Shown here: positions 25,782-36,510 of the stretch, piece by piece
How positions within the stretch are numbered: the first letter of the stretch is position 1
Layout of the letters: each line of letters opens with the position of its first letter
Notes under the pieces: model-generated
Databases searched by the model: none
What the model was told of the DNA's origin: nothing
The model's input: the letters and a program-made list of their open reading frames with translations, nothing else
Program-made: the position numbers and the translations under genes
Assembly (NCBI GenBank): GCA_028673005.1
Contig: CM054116.1
Coordinates: forward strand, 66,415,211-66,479,210
DNA: 64,000 nt
Direction of reading: 5' to 3'
DNA from: Tanypteryx hageni
Lineage: Eukaryota > Arthropoda > Insecta > Odonata > Petaluridae

Positions 25782-27520
25782 CAATTCTATTATATAAAAG
25801 CCAAGTGTCTGTTTGATTGACCGTTTCAACGCTCGACTATGGCGCCTCTCTTCAAGAGCGGGTGAATCGAGAACTATTTATGTGATATGAGAGTAAATAT
25901 GGTGTAGCGTATTATTTATTTGCATTTTTAAATTACTTAGAATTGCGATATGAATACGGGACTTGATTAAGAGAAGGAGAAAGATGAAGGGAGAGATATC
26001 CGTCATTTTTAACGGGCACTTATACTATATACGTAAATATATTTCTTCCTGTCACATTGACGGGCTTTTATAATAGTTCCTTTATATAGAATAACATCTA
26101 GAATGAGGCCATAAAAACTTGGGGTCTATCCCCTTTTTCCATCTGCCTTTACTTTCGGCTTCTTATTTCCTCGTTTCTGTCATATATATAGCACCGGGTC
26201 TAGAAACGCTCGCGTCAAGTGAAATGCGATTCCAGTGGGGCTCTTCCGGCCTCTCTATGAGAATCTACGCATCCAAGGAGAGAGTACGGCGATGGTGACA
26301 TGAGAGAAACAAAGAGGAAGTTATGTCGCCAGAAAACTTAGAAAACGGCAGGATACAGGGGTTGACAACCGTTATAAACAATACCTAATATTAACTAAAA
26401 GAAATAATATATTCCTAATATAAACTAAAGAAGGGAAGAAAGAAATACGAAGGTTATTCAAAGGCAATCACCAAATAAACTATAAATCTGGCTAATTATT
26501 TCAAAAGGTAAGTGGAAGACAGTTTTAACGGACAATTTTAAGTGCTTTCGTTCTCTAAAGTTAACTCTTCCTCTCTATATGTACATTTTGCTTTCCTTTC
26601 AACTGATCATTTGTATGCATCAATTAAGCTAATTATGCTTATTAGATTATAATAACACGTTCCTTGTCATACCAACACGTTTTATCGCCAAATTCGGTTT
26701 CAAAGCCCGGTAACTCATTTTGTTTCGTAGGCTTGACGTTAAAATATTCACGTGGCAAATTAGACCCACAAAATCAGCCTTTGCATGAGATAAAGTATAG
26801 GTAAGCTAAATTTGAATATATCTTCAAATGTGTTTCCACTGGTTGCGATAGGATGTGGCCTGTGTAAATCTCTCCTATCCATTTTTTAACCAAAAACACT
26901 TCGACTAACCTACCCAACCCGGTGGGGCCGAGTAAAATTTGCCTTCATGTTCAAATTTAGTTTAGTTGTGCACATTTACCACGAAATTTACACATTTACC
27001 GGACAACGCACATTTACCGTACTTCTAAACTGCAACAGATGTTCGCGACGCAGTTGTGGCCTGTGTTGCGACGTTTATCCACATTTACCAGTGTCTCTAT
27101 AAAATGTGTACATTTCCCCAATCCAATCGGTAAAAGTATGTTCCACTTACATTTACCGAACTTGGTGGTAAATGTGCGCATTAACCGTGACATATATAAT
27201 ATTCATATAAATAAATAACCAAAATAGCATATTTCAACTGGGTCGACTAAACAGGACTGCCACAATATCAAGGTTAGGATTTTTATGTAACAATGAATTA
27301 TGGAAGGTATTGGTTGAACAGTACTCAAACATATTTCGTGTGTAGGGCGAGTATAGATTGGGAAAACGAATTGAACATGTTTAGAACTAATCTAAAAAGC
27401 AGGGCTACGACAATATAAGGAAAAATATTTTTTTGATTTAAAAGAAAATACATTAGTATACGATTATACTACGTCGAATTCACTTCTGTACCACGGGAAA
27501 CCCGTGTACATCCCTACTTG
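25782..27520 (+). mobile_element. Second Helitron-like element or composite
   Basis: It may begin near TATATAAAAGCCAAGTGTC (25792), a start reminiscent of insect Helitron-like elements. Its last 330 bp (27190-27520) are a diverged copy of 25305-25643 in the same orientation. Near the end is a hairpin, CACGGG-AAA-CCCGTG (27492-27506), 14 bp before the shared terminus ATCCCTACTTG. Subterminal hairpins of this kind occur at Helitron 3' ends. No Rep/helicase coding sequence is present, and the 5' border is a guess. Confidence 0.4.
26970..27177. mobile_element. Small inverted-repeat element rich in ACATTTACC
   Basis: The ends GCACATTTACCAC (26970-26982) and GTGGTAAATGTGC (27165-27177) are perfect 13-bp inverted repeats. 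The interior holds further ACATTTACC copies in direct orientation. No clear target duplication was seen. It probably represents a MITE inserted into the Helitron-like repeat. Confidence 0.5.
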
Positions 27521-27881
27521 TTTTTGTTTGTGGCTGAAAATTATGCGAACCAATATTGCAAAAAACGACGGTCAGGTTATTATCAAGTTAGTGGAAGCAG
27601 TTAAACGTTATCCCTGCCTATGTAATTAAGAAAATTTTCCCCCACTGTTTCGGATTTATCCACCAGTCTTTTAGTTTTCCGTTTTCTCTTCAAGTACCAA
27701 AACATTAGCACTGCATCGTCATCCACACCGCTCGACATATCGTAAGCAACTGGTCGGAGACACGTAGCGCTGTTGGGAAGAAGTCTAGTTGCCTGGTTGC
27801 CACGTCCCATCCGATCCGACATTTTGATAAAAGTCAGATCTTAGTCGCGTCGCCCCAATGAGAGAGCGGCCTAAGCCTCGA

Positions 27882-27891
27882 GTGACGTCAC
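27882..27891. promoter_or_regulatory. CRE-like palindrome GTGACGTCAC
   Basis: A perfect 10-bp palindrome matching the cAMP-response element core TGACGTCA. It lies within a locally CpG-richer, open stretch of intron 2. The match is exact but function is unknown, and single matches occur by chance. Confidence 0.3.
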
Positions 27892-29579
27892 CTCCCAGTA
27901 AAAACGCAAATAAATCAAGAACGGCCGGCTCGATTTCGACAAATCTTTCACCTGAATACTCGGCGCGAACGCTTTCAGGTTTTAAGCGGATAGTCGTCTC
28001 CCGGCAAGGCATGGGTACGATATCAGGAAAATTTTCGTTTTTGCATTTGATTAACACATAATCGGCTGGACTAAGATGCGTAGACCTTTAGTCTTTGACA
28101 TTTTAAAATAATTTACGATCGAAACTTTCACTCGATATTTACACTATTTCACGTAGAAAGAAATGAAGATTCTTATTTTTGCCTTCGATTTCGTTGTTTA
28201 ATTCGCGTTTTCTCATATTTTAAGTTTAGATTAGATTTTCTCAGATTTTTCAACATTTCAAAAAGGAGTTTCCTAATGTTGTTGGCATTGTTTATTTCAG
28301 ATTTTTGAATTGTTGGATTCGGGCTTTCAAGTGCATTTGCACAAAGTTTACAATGAAACAAACACATCAAGGACAATATCCAATTGAAAATTTTTATGAA
28401 ACCTTTCGTGTACATATAAAACAAATGAAACACGTAGCGAAGAAACTTGAAGTCAGAAACGACTCCAATGCATTGTAATAATGGACAATTTAACATTTCA
28501 AATAGGAAGATATTTCATGCTTAGATTGAAAATATCGTTTCCTTTGCAAATTTTATTGGGGAGTTTAAGGCAAATTTCTATATTGATAATGTTCGTGATT
28601 ATTTTCTTTTGATAACTAAGCAAGATCTTTGACGCGTGGCCGGTGCATTTATAGTGATTACTTGATATTAAATAAACCACAAAACATATTATTTGTTGTA
28701 TCATCAGAAATAGGGAACAAAACAATAACTGTTGTGTACCGTTAAGTGTTAGTCTAAATCATGTAGATCTGTGTTTTTGGTTATGAAAATGGGTTGAAGT
28801 ATATGATTATTTTGAGAGAGGCAATATAAGTGGTTCAACTAATAAAACCCTGTGTAACAATCTTTTGTCATAGTAACTATCACATTGGGCCATTTCACTA
28901 AAAGTTCCCTAAATGTTTGCAGGATGTACTGCAATGGGCCCCTAGTTACTATTTATAAATTCAATTTTTATTAATTACAAACATTTATAGTCAACAATAA
29001 TATTTCAAGTAAAACATATTATAATTAGTATTAAAAGACGGTATAAAATTAAAATCTCATAATTCATTTCCAGAAATTTCTCGAAATTTTCAGAAGCTTC
29101 TAAATATCAGAGGAGATGTTTGGATGTTTCTACAAATTATCAAACACTTATAGGCGGTATCGAACATTAAGCTCTAGATTGCTATATTAAATAGCTTGTA
29201 TTTCAATAATATATATATTATATAAATATATCAATATGCATCAAGTGTAATTATTATTGAAGTAGTGTAATTAATAATGAATCGGAATTTTGACAATAAT
29301 TATTAAATAGCCAAGTGCCATTACCTGATGATCGTTTTGCAAGTCTTAATCTGATACGCGACTTACTAATAATAAGTGGTAGTCATACACTTAGGGATAC
29401 TACTTATACAAAAGACGCATAAAACTTTTTAGAATAACCATTCTGTAATTTTCTCATTGGACCATGGCTGTTTTTTGCGATATTTCGAATCCCTACAAAA
29501 ACATCGTAACTCTGTAATACAAATAAGACCCGAGCAAGGCTCAGGTCAAACAGAAAAGAAACAAGAATTATAGATTTAC

Positions 29580-31521
29580 CGAGAGGATCGAGGGCTTCAA
29601 GCTCCGGATCGTTGACCGCCACCGAAACGGATGATGCCTCTCGGTTTCTGATCAGGAAATCTCCCACTCCGCGCAGATCCACGATGGGCGAAGGCGTCAA
29701 AGCGGAAGACTTCTTGCCTGGATCGCTCTTCTGGGCCCTGCTCCTTATCTCCCTCTCTATCTCCGAAATTTGCTTCTTCATCAGCATCACCGTCGGGTTC
29801 GACTCGGCCGACGAGCCGGTCACCGAGTTTGGAGGGGCAGGCGGCGGGGCGGCCGACACCGGAACGGCCACCCCGGGCGATTTGGGAGACGAGATGGTCG
29901 GAGTCACCTGTTCCATCACCACCCCGCCGCCCCTCTGCTTCCCCGACACCATCCGTTCGGATTGACTTCCCACGCCCCCTCCTCCCGCCATCATCATCAT
30001 CCTCATGACAGCGCTGGCCGAGGCGCTCGTTGGATTGCCGCCTACGGCACCCACGTCTCCGTCCGGATCCTCCACGTCGCTCGCGTGACCTGAGCTCAGC
30101 CCGTCTTCCAGCACCGGCATGCTGCTGTAAAGGCGACCGCTCGAGTTGAGGGATCCCTCGTTGTCGAGGGACAGTTCGCTCTCGATGTCGTTCGAATCGC
30201 AGTCCGTAGTCTCCGGAGACAGCGTGAAGTTTCTACTCAGTCCAACTTGAAGACCGACCTCCGTCTCGCCCAAGTCTTCCGTCTCCGGATTGGTCGAAGG
30301 CGAGTCGGCCGAAAGGTCTAAGAAATGCCCACCGGAAGCTCCGTCCGGTAAGTTGGTCGTCTCCGTCCCCGTAGCCATGGCTTCAGAACCCTCCTGGAGA
30401 GATATCAGGTCTGGGGTACCGCTCGTCGCAGGTACCGAACAAGAGGAGGTTTTCTTCCTCTTCTTAGCCCCTCCTCCGCCAGAACCGCCCCCGTTAGCTC
30501 CCCCCGCCGCCACGCAAGACTCCACCACGATGACCACCTTCTTAGGAGACTCTTCCGCGTCCTGGACGAAACCTTTGGCCAACCTCTGGCCCACGTACGA
30601 GTTCCCCGCATGGCGATGCAGGTCGTACTCGAGTTCGCGAAAGTCCTCTCCGACCTGCGCGGCGACCCCGTCGTCTTCCCCCCCTGCGGCCTCCCCCTGA
30701 AGAGTTTCCTCGTGGGGTTTGAAGAACTCCTCCAAAACCTTCCTTGTCTCCGAAAACTCGTAGAGGAAGTCGTAGGAATCGGACGCCTTGCTGTACTGAG
30801 ACTGGGGCGAACTCTGCTTCAGAAACTCCTCTTCCCTCGACGAGCTCCCGTCCTTCTTGATGTCTGATCCTTCGTCGTCCTCGTGGGACCTTAATTGCTC
30901 GGCGTCGTTCTCGGCTTCCTCGTCTTGTTGGGCGGTTTCGGAAGGCTGTATCTCCAACGCAACGGCCTCCTCGTGGGAAAGGGACTTCTCTTCAGTGGGC
31001 ATCACCGTAACTCTTACAGCCCCTACGTCTATCTCTCCTACCACATCATCGACCGTCACTTCTGCCTCTCCCGAACCTTCTTCCCCGATCGCCTCCGTCG
31101 CTTCCTCTGCCGCGGCCGCCTCTGCCCTGACCGCCGCCTCTTCATCCTCCTCCTCCTCCCCCTCCTCTTCCTCGTCCTCCTCGTCGTCCTCCTCCTCTTC
31201 GTCCTCCTCGTCCTCGGGCGGGAGTATACGCTGGGGGAATCCAGGGCGCGGAGGGTAGACGGAGGGTGAGGAGAGGAGGGAGTGGGCGCTAGGGGGGAGC
31301 TGGTGGGCTATGACGCGGGTGGGCGGCGCCGTGGTGGTGACCATAGAGTCGGCGTAATTGGAGGACATGCCGTCCGCGGGGGAGGTGGCAGGAATGCGGG
31401 GTCCGTATCTTCTCGGCGAACCCTCGTACTCAGCAATGGGTAGGCTGCCGATGACGCGCATCACCTTTGATCTCTCGGGCGAAAGGGAGTCGACTTCTAG
31501 GTCCGATCCAGATGTGGCCAC
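29580..31521 (-). CDS. Coding exon 2 of the unnamed minus-strand gene
   Basis: The acceptor TTTTGTATAACAG|GTGGCC joins in phase 0 to exon 1; the donor is CTCG|GTAAAT. The 647 codons (residues 529-1175) include SPERSKVMRVIGSLPIAEYE near the start, a Glu/Asp run at about 629-657, DFLYEFSETRKVLEEFF at about 779-795, ELEYDLHRHAGNSYVGQRLA at about 824-843, a basic NLS-like AKKRKK at about 880-885, FTLSPETTDCDSNDIESELS and YSSMPVLEDGLSSGHASD stretches, and a likely coiled-coil segment KKQISEIEREIRSRAQK at 1110-1126. Between these lie Gly, Ser and Pro-rich linkers. The motifs look like conserved islands in a disordered scaffold. I do not recognise the family. The open frame beyond 29580 is intron. 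Confidence 0.88.
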
Positions 31522-33258
31522 CTGTTATACAAAACGGAAGAATGTTTCACTTTCCATAGAAATCATTTTCAATAGAGAGAAAGAGGAATGTAAATAGTAG
31601 CGACGCATAAATCAATCATCGAGAAAAATATTAACCTCACCCTTAAGAAAGGCAAACGGTTTTCTAAGCAACTATTAATAAGATGTAATCGTATCAGTAA
31701 CAACATAAAGAGAAATTTTTTAGGTCATTCTGTCAAGGATATGTTCTAATTGGAGAACTTGAACAAAATGGACTCTTCTAGTAGAACTCTCATAACAAAG
31801 CTCGTAAAAAGCATGGTGTGTTTTATGAAAGGAAAGACGCTGACAGACAAGACTTACCCATTATACCTTCACCTCAAGCACCGTGCAAACAAGGCATAAA
31901 AACAATAATATACTAGCGCTCAATTTTGCATTGCGAATTAAAAATGTATAATTTATAAATACGTATAAAAGATCCGAAGCTAAAATCGAGAAATATTGCA
32001 ATTTAATTACATACAAATTAAATACAAATATTTTACTAGTGTCTTTTAATTTCCACTAATTGATACTCAGATCATAGTTGAAGTAATATTTCAAGTATAA
32101 GAAGTTATTTTAAGAAAAAAAGATGCGGTAATAGGAATTTCAAGGCTTCATACAGGTAAAGAGCAATAACTCGAGAACAAATATATGCATATAGATCAAA
32201 TTTTAATACAGGGTTTTCCTAATGAAACCCAAGAGCAAAAATCTGGTGTGGCCACCAGATGATTTTCTCCATACTTATAATATTTCTAAAAATTCCAAAT
32301 AGGTTAAATGATAATAAATATTTTAAGGAACTGCGAGAAAAATTCAAAGATCTTACAAAGAACAGACATAAACTCATACCGTAGCCTTCTGATATTGGAG
32401 AAGTGACAAGAGTAAACACCCACTTTCGATGGGCCGATTTCAACCAAACACTAATCAGTTCTTGTCCCTATAAGAAAAATGCCAAATATAAAATATCGCG
32501 TTGATCTGATTAATAGTTTTTTAATTAGAGAGCACAAAAATTTCCTGTCACGCACAGACCATAGAGAAAATGGTCAAAATGTGTTCAGGGGACCATGTAT
32601 TTCCGATGAAGTCACGAAATCGATTTTTTCACGAAAAAATACATTCCCATACCATATATGGAGAAAGTAAAAAGTTTCTAGACTTCAAATTAAATTATTT
32701 TTATAATAATCATATAGATATACAAATTAACATAACCAACATGAGAGAGTGGACAATTAAAATAAAAATAAAATGCATTCTGCAGCTCGCTCTACTGCAA
32801 ACATTACGAATTTCACAACTTATCCTCTATATTACACACAGAAGTGCAATTACTCGACGTGGTACGCCAAGGGTACTTGCCTGAAGAAACCATCATTTTA
32901 ATAATTAACGATTTTTCCAAAGAAAACCCACTGCGGGAAACTTGACCCAATTGAAATAGGAATAACAAAAGTAACGCTAATATAAACTGAGTACATATTT
33001 TCAGTTAGGAGTTGCATTTTTAAGTAATAAGGAAGCTTCCTCGCAACGAGATAGTTAAATACTTCCAAAATGAAATTTAAACTTTTTTAAAAAGCAATAT
33101 CAGTTATGCCAATGGGTTAATTCAAGGGTGTTTTTAGATCGCCTTACGGCAATTAAGAGACTAGAGAAGAAATCGAGAGGAACCAATTGGAATTAAAAGG
33201 ATAAAAATATTAATTTAACCTTCTGTATATTGACATTAAACGTAAGCAGCCACCCTAC
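31522..33258 (-). other. Intron 1 of the minus-strand gene (1.7 kb)
   Basis: AT-rich DNA bounded by donor TTCAAG|GTAGGG (33259/33258) and acceptor AACAG (31522-31523). At about 32420-32670 it shows weak similarity in style (GCCGATTTCAACCAAAC, then an AAATGCCAAATAT stretch) to the Helitron-like family at 24655. No coding content seen. Confidence 0.7.
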
Positions 33259-34842
33259 CTTGAAATAATCCGACGCGGGGCGATGGTATACGGGGCTCAT
33301 GCGTCCTCTCGAGGAAGACCCGGAAGAGTGTCCCTCATCTCCGTCTTCCCCGTCTTCTCCTCTCATCCCGCACTCCGATCCGTCCGGCATACCCAGCTCC
33401 AACTTCAGACCATCTCTGATCCCGTGAGAGGACATCATGGAAGGAGGCGAAACCTTCGCCGCACCTCCCGGTGCCCTCATGCTCGTCGCGCTGTTAGGCG
33501 GGGGCGGAGGAGGCGGCGGAGGAGGCGTGGTCTCATGAGGGGAGACGGTCGTCCGATGCGACGCCAACCAGTCCCCGATGTCGTCGAACACCACCACGTC
33601 GCCCCCGGCACCCACCGGCGCCTCGTAAACCACGGGAACTCTGTGCTGACGCTGAGACGAGTGGAGCGAGCCCCTCTGGAGGGACCTGCGGGCTTCCAAG
33701 ATCTTCCGGATCGAGTGCACCTCAGTGGAGAACACCGTCTCCGTCACCAACTGGTGTCCCGGTGCTCCTGGGTTGACCGTCAGGGTAGGAGTTTCTCTGC
33801 TGGGTCGGTTCCCGATGTCGTCGTATACGACGACGTTCCTAGTTTTGCCGTTGCCTCTCGAATTGACCACGTGTCCAGCAGAACCTCCTCGAAGCTCCCA
33901 CACGCTGCCGTTGTCCGGCACCACCGACACCGTCGTCGGAGTGGTCACGGACTGCTGTTTCCTCCTCTCTCCTCCGCCTACCTCGTCCATGCTCGCCGAA
34001 CCTCCTACGAAACGCTTTATCCTAGCCGCCTTGCTCTTGCTCTGGGAGAAAACCTCCCTTCCTCCCGCAATCTCTATCCGGGAGTCGCGCAGCTTATACT
34101 CCGAGTTTCTCCGAGAATTCTGCTTCGAAGAATCAGAATCTCTGATGGTGCGTACGTGGTGCTGATGGATGAAGTGGAGGTGGTGCTGCGACCGATTGTG
34201 CCCGCCCTCTTCCTCCTCTTCGTCCTCCTCCTCGTCCGAGGCTCCCGCCGGTGCGGGGCCCCTCCCTTCCTCCCCTCCATCCCCCACTCCCTCGTCCTCA
34301 TCGTCTTCCTCCTCCTCTTCTTCCTCCGCCTCCTCTTCCGATCCCGTCGACGGACGGGTCGAGTCATTTGCGGCCGCTCCCTTGCCCCCGGAGATGAGCA
34401 TCACTCTTCCCGGGGGCGCAGGGTCGTAGCCGCTGAGGACGTAGGCGTCCTCGAGATGCCTTCTGTGCGGAGGAGACAGGGGGCTCTGCGGAGAGTCCAC
34501 CGTGTTCTGCGGGGAAAGGGGACCCGAACATACCCCCGTGCCGTTGAGGGCCACGGGCCCGGAAGATTCCGCCATGGCTGCCAGGTTGCCGGTTCGTTGG
34601 GCAGCTGGTGAAGCCGCTGGTGAACAGAGGACGTTGATGTTGTCGTTGACGTCGCACGACGTTTCTGGGTGTCCCCCTCCTCTGTGAGGTCCCGTCGAGA
34701 TGGTCAAGGAGGCGGGGCTGTCGAACTCCTGAACCGTGTTCAGGTTGACATCGCTGAGTCGGGGACGGCACTTTGGGAAGAGTTTGTTTATGTCAGGGTC
34801 GGTGTCACTGCTGGTCTCTAGGTTGTCCAGCAAACTGGTCAT
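33259..34842 (-). CDS. Coding exon 1 (start codon) of the unnamed minus-strand gene
   Basis: The ATG at 34842 has a good context (CCGCCATGA) and an in-frame TGA five codons upstream (34857-34855), which fixes the start. The exon encodes 528 residues and leaves in phase 0 at TTCAAG|GTAGGG. Features: MTSLLDNLETSSDTDPD start; SPQ/SPP-rich region near 105-125; two acidic runs (about 169-185 and 203-212); His-rich HHLHFIHQHH (220-229); basic SKSKAARIKRF (268-278); paired motifs NVVVYDDIGNR (336-346) and DVVVFDDIGDW (415-425); polyproline (440-449); and SPVYHRPASDYFK at the end. No transmembrane helix or signal peptide, so a cytoplasmic or nuclear scaffold is inferred. Family not recognised. Confidence 0.88.
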
Positions 34843-35011
34843 GGCGGACGAACATCACAACAGAGTTCTCTTGCCCCTTCTACTACCGTCTTAAAACTTA
34901 CCTCCCCTCTCTCTCTCTTCCTAATGGGGACTTTTCTCGGCCTCCAGCTATGCCAAGTTAGCGCTGTCGGATGCAAAGAAGGGTTTCGCACAATAGTACT
35001 ATGCGAGGCAC
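34843..35011 (-). other. Candidate 5' untranslated leader
   Basis: Upstream of the start codon, the minus strand shows a strong acceptor-like site, GGCTTTTTTTCTCTGGTAG|GTGCC, with the AG at 35013-35012. The start-codon exon may therefore begin at 35011 with about 169 nt of leader. Within that leader, GGGGAG|GTAAGT (34902/34901) is a consensus donor, which would allow an alternative 5' exon. Transcript evidence is lacking. Confidence 0.4.
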
Positions 35012-35013
35012 CT

Positions 35014-36362
35014 ACCAGAGAAAAAAAGCCGTGGTAAATGACAGTTCAGAAAAATGGGGAAAATGAAATTCAGGCTAAAATATTTATAATATAGTGTAAA
35101 CTAAAACTGTTTGTTTAATAACTTTAGTTTCAACAAATGTAAAATAATGAAAAGATTCACGCAAAAAAAGAATATTAGAATTTGCGCACTACTGAATTGA
35201 GGAAAAACTATTTACTTCTATAAATATGTAGAAAACAAAATATTGAGCAAATGCACTTGAAATTTTCAGCAAGAGCTTATTAAAATTGTCAATATTCGTA
35301 GTAAAAGATGCCCTTTAACAATTTGAATAGCTTTTTTAAGATAGAAATATTTATCTACGAAATCACTCATATGAGTGATGCTTTCTTTACCGAATTTTTC
35401 ATTAATCATGTGAAAATACAGAAATTAAAGTTATCAATGAAAAAGAAATGGAAGAAACAGTTATTTAAAATTAAAACCCATCTTTAAGATACAATGAATC
35501 AGAAAAACACTATAAAAGACAAAATGACAGCAATTTTATCAGTTTTCTTCCACTAATTATAACCGGAACGCATTGAAAAATACATTAAGTTTATACCTCC
35601 TTATAAATTCGGTACCTGGTTGCAATGAGTGCAATTGAAAGATAAGATTAAGGCATCCGTCAACAGTGCTGTGAGCGATAACGTCAAAATAGGAAAAAAA
35701 TTAGAAAGACTTAAGGCTTAAAATCACTTCCCCATACAGTCAAAATAAGCTAACGATAAATATGCGGCGGTGTTAAAATGTAATTAATTATATCTTTAAA
35801 GATACCACATGGATGGGTTACCATCAGGATGGTCTAACCATGGTTGCATGGGAAGTTCGACGAATAATAAAAGCCCAAATATATCTGATAATGGAGAAGA
35901 GAATTTACATACCGCCCTCATGTTAAGGAAATCCCAAACCAGGAAATAAGTAGGAATGACCCCAAATGTCGATAATGAGATCTGAACGACGAGGCGTTTC
36001 TATCCCCTCATGAGAGGCGATCAATTTTTTTAAAGAAGGCCATTCCTCGCGAGAGCGCGAGAGAGAAATAGCTGGAAAGAGAGAAGCGAGAGCCATTTAA
36101 CGCGTCGATCGTAATTAACCTGGCACCACCTTATGGCTGCCAGCATCGGAAAACAAATGTCACCTCCGACCTTGACTAGGAGTGGAGCCACAAAGACAAG
36201 ATATATAAGGTGAACGGGAGTAAACAAGTGCGCCGCTGAAAAAAGGCGCTCTGGAAAAGAAAACTTGTGGCTCGAAGACATCGCCGCCACTTTTATTCGT
36301 TTTTAGGCTCGTTTCGTTTCCAACATAAGCGCCTCTTTGCATCGTTCTGCTCGTCCGTCCGT
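35014..36362. other. No gene seen (upstream intron or flank)
   Basis: AT-rich to about 35980, then a CpG-richer stretch to 36300 with GAGAGCGCGAGAGAG. Short open frames without splice signals or recognisable residues. Confidence 0.5.
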
Positions 36363-36412
36363 CCGAGAACAAACATGCGTACGGACGCGTCCGTACGCAT
36401 GTTTGTTCTCGG
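36363..36412. repeat. Perfect 50-bp palindrome
   Basis: Twenty-five bases from CCGAGAACAAACATGCG onward are followed without spacer by their exact complement, centred between 36387 and 36388 (core GGACGCGTCC). The right-hand arm continues into a sequence homologous to 53285-53410 on the opposite strand. A spacerless palindrome of this length is strikingly non-random and can extrude as a cruciform. It could mark a head-to-head junction of two repeat copies, or a foldback artefact of sequencing. Confidence 0.95.
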
Positions 36413-36510
36413 CTTCTACCGAAAGGAATTTTATGAAATTTGGTATTAAGGACTTACGATAAAAAACAATAATAAAATGGCATAAATGGTTCACATAACC
36501 CAATCAGGGA
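36388..36510 (-). repeat. Dispersed repeat copy, minus orientation
   Basis: Read on the minus strand it matches 53285-53410: both contain ATTTATGCCATTTT, a TAAGTC...CCAAATT segment and GAGAAC(A/G)AACATGCGTACGG in the same order. It ends in a TCAGGGATGCCAC motif resembling the Helitron-like family at 24655-25643. Coding content is absent. Confidence 0.7.

Larger units (their letters stand above)
18874..29579 (-). other. Intron 2 of the minus-strand gene (about 10.7 kb)
   Basis: Exon 2 leaves in phase 1 and exon 3 enters in phase 1, so no intervening exon is required, although a phase-neutral cassette exon cannot be excluded. Contents: polypurine blocks, hairpins, a Helitron-like cluster (24655-27520), a small inverted-repeat element and a relic open stretch at 27620-28060. 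The stretch 28060-29580 is AT-rich with nothing recognisable. Confidence 0.6.

Noticed and set aside
26356..26375. Possible hAT end (CAGGGGTTGACAACC)
   Set aside because: No inverted partner or target duplication nearby.
29612..31269. Several plus-strand open frames opposite exon 2
   Set aside because: They are shadows of the minus-strand exon; poly-Ser and Leu/Val runs mirror the Glu/Asp tract.
33283..34611. 442-codon plus-strand open frame
   Set aside because: It is antisense to coding exon 1 and is open because of that exon's GC-rich codon use. It is Arg/Ser/Val-rich with no recognisable domain.
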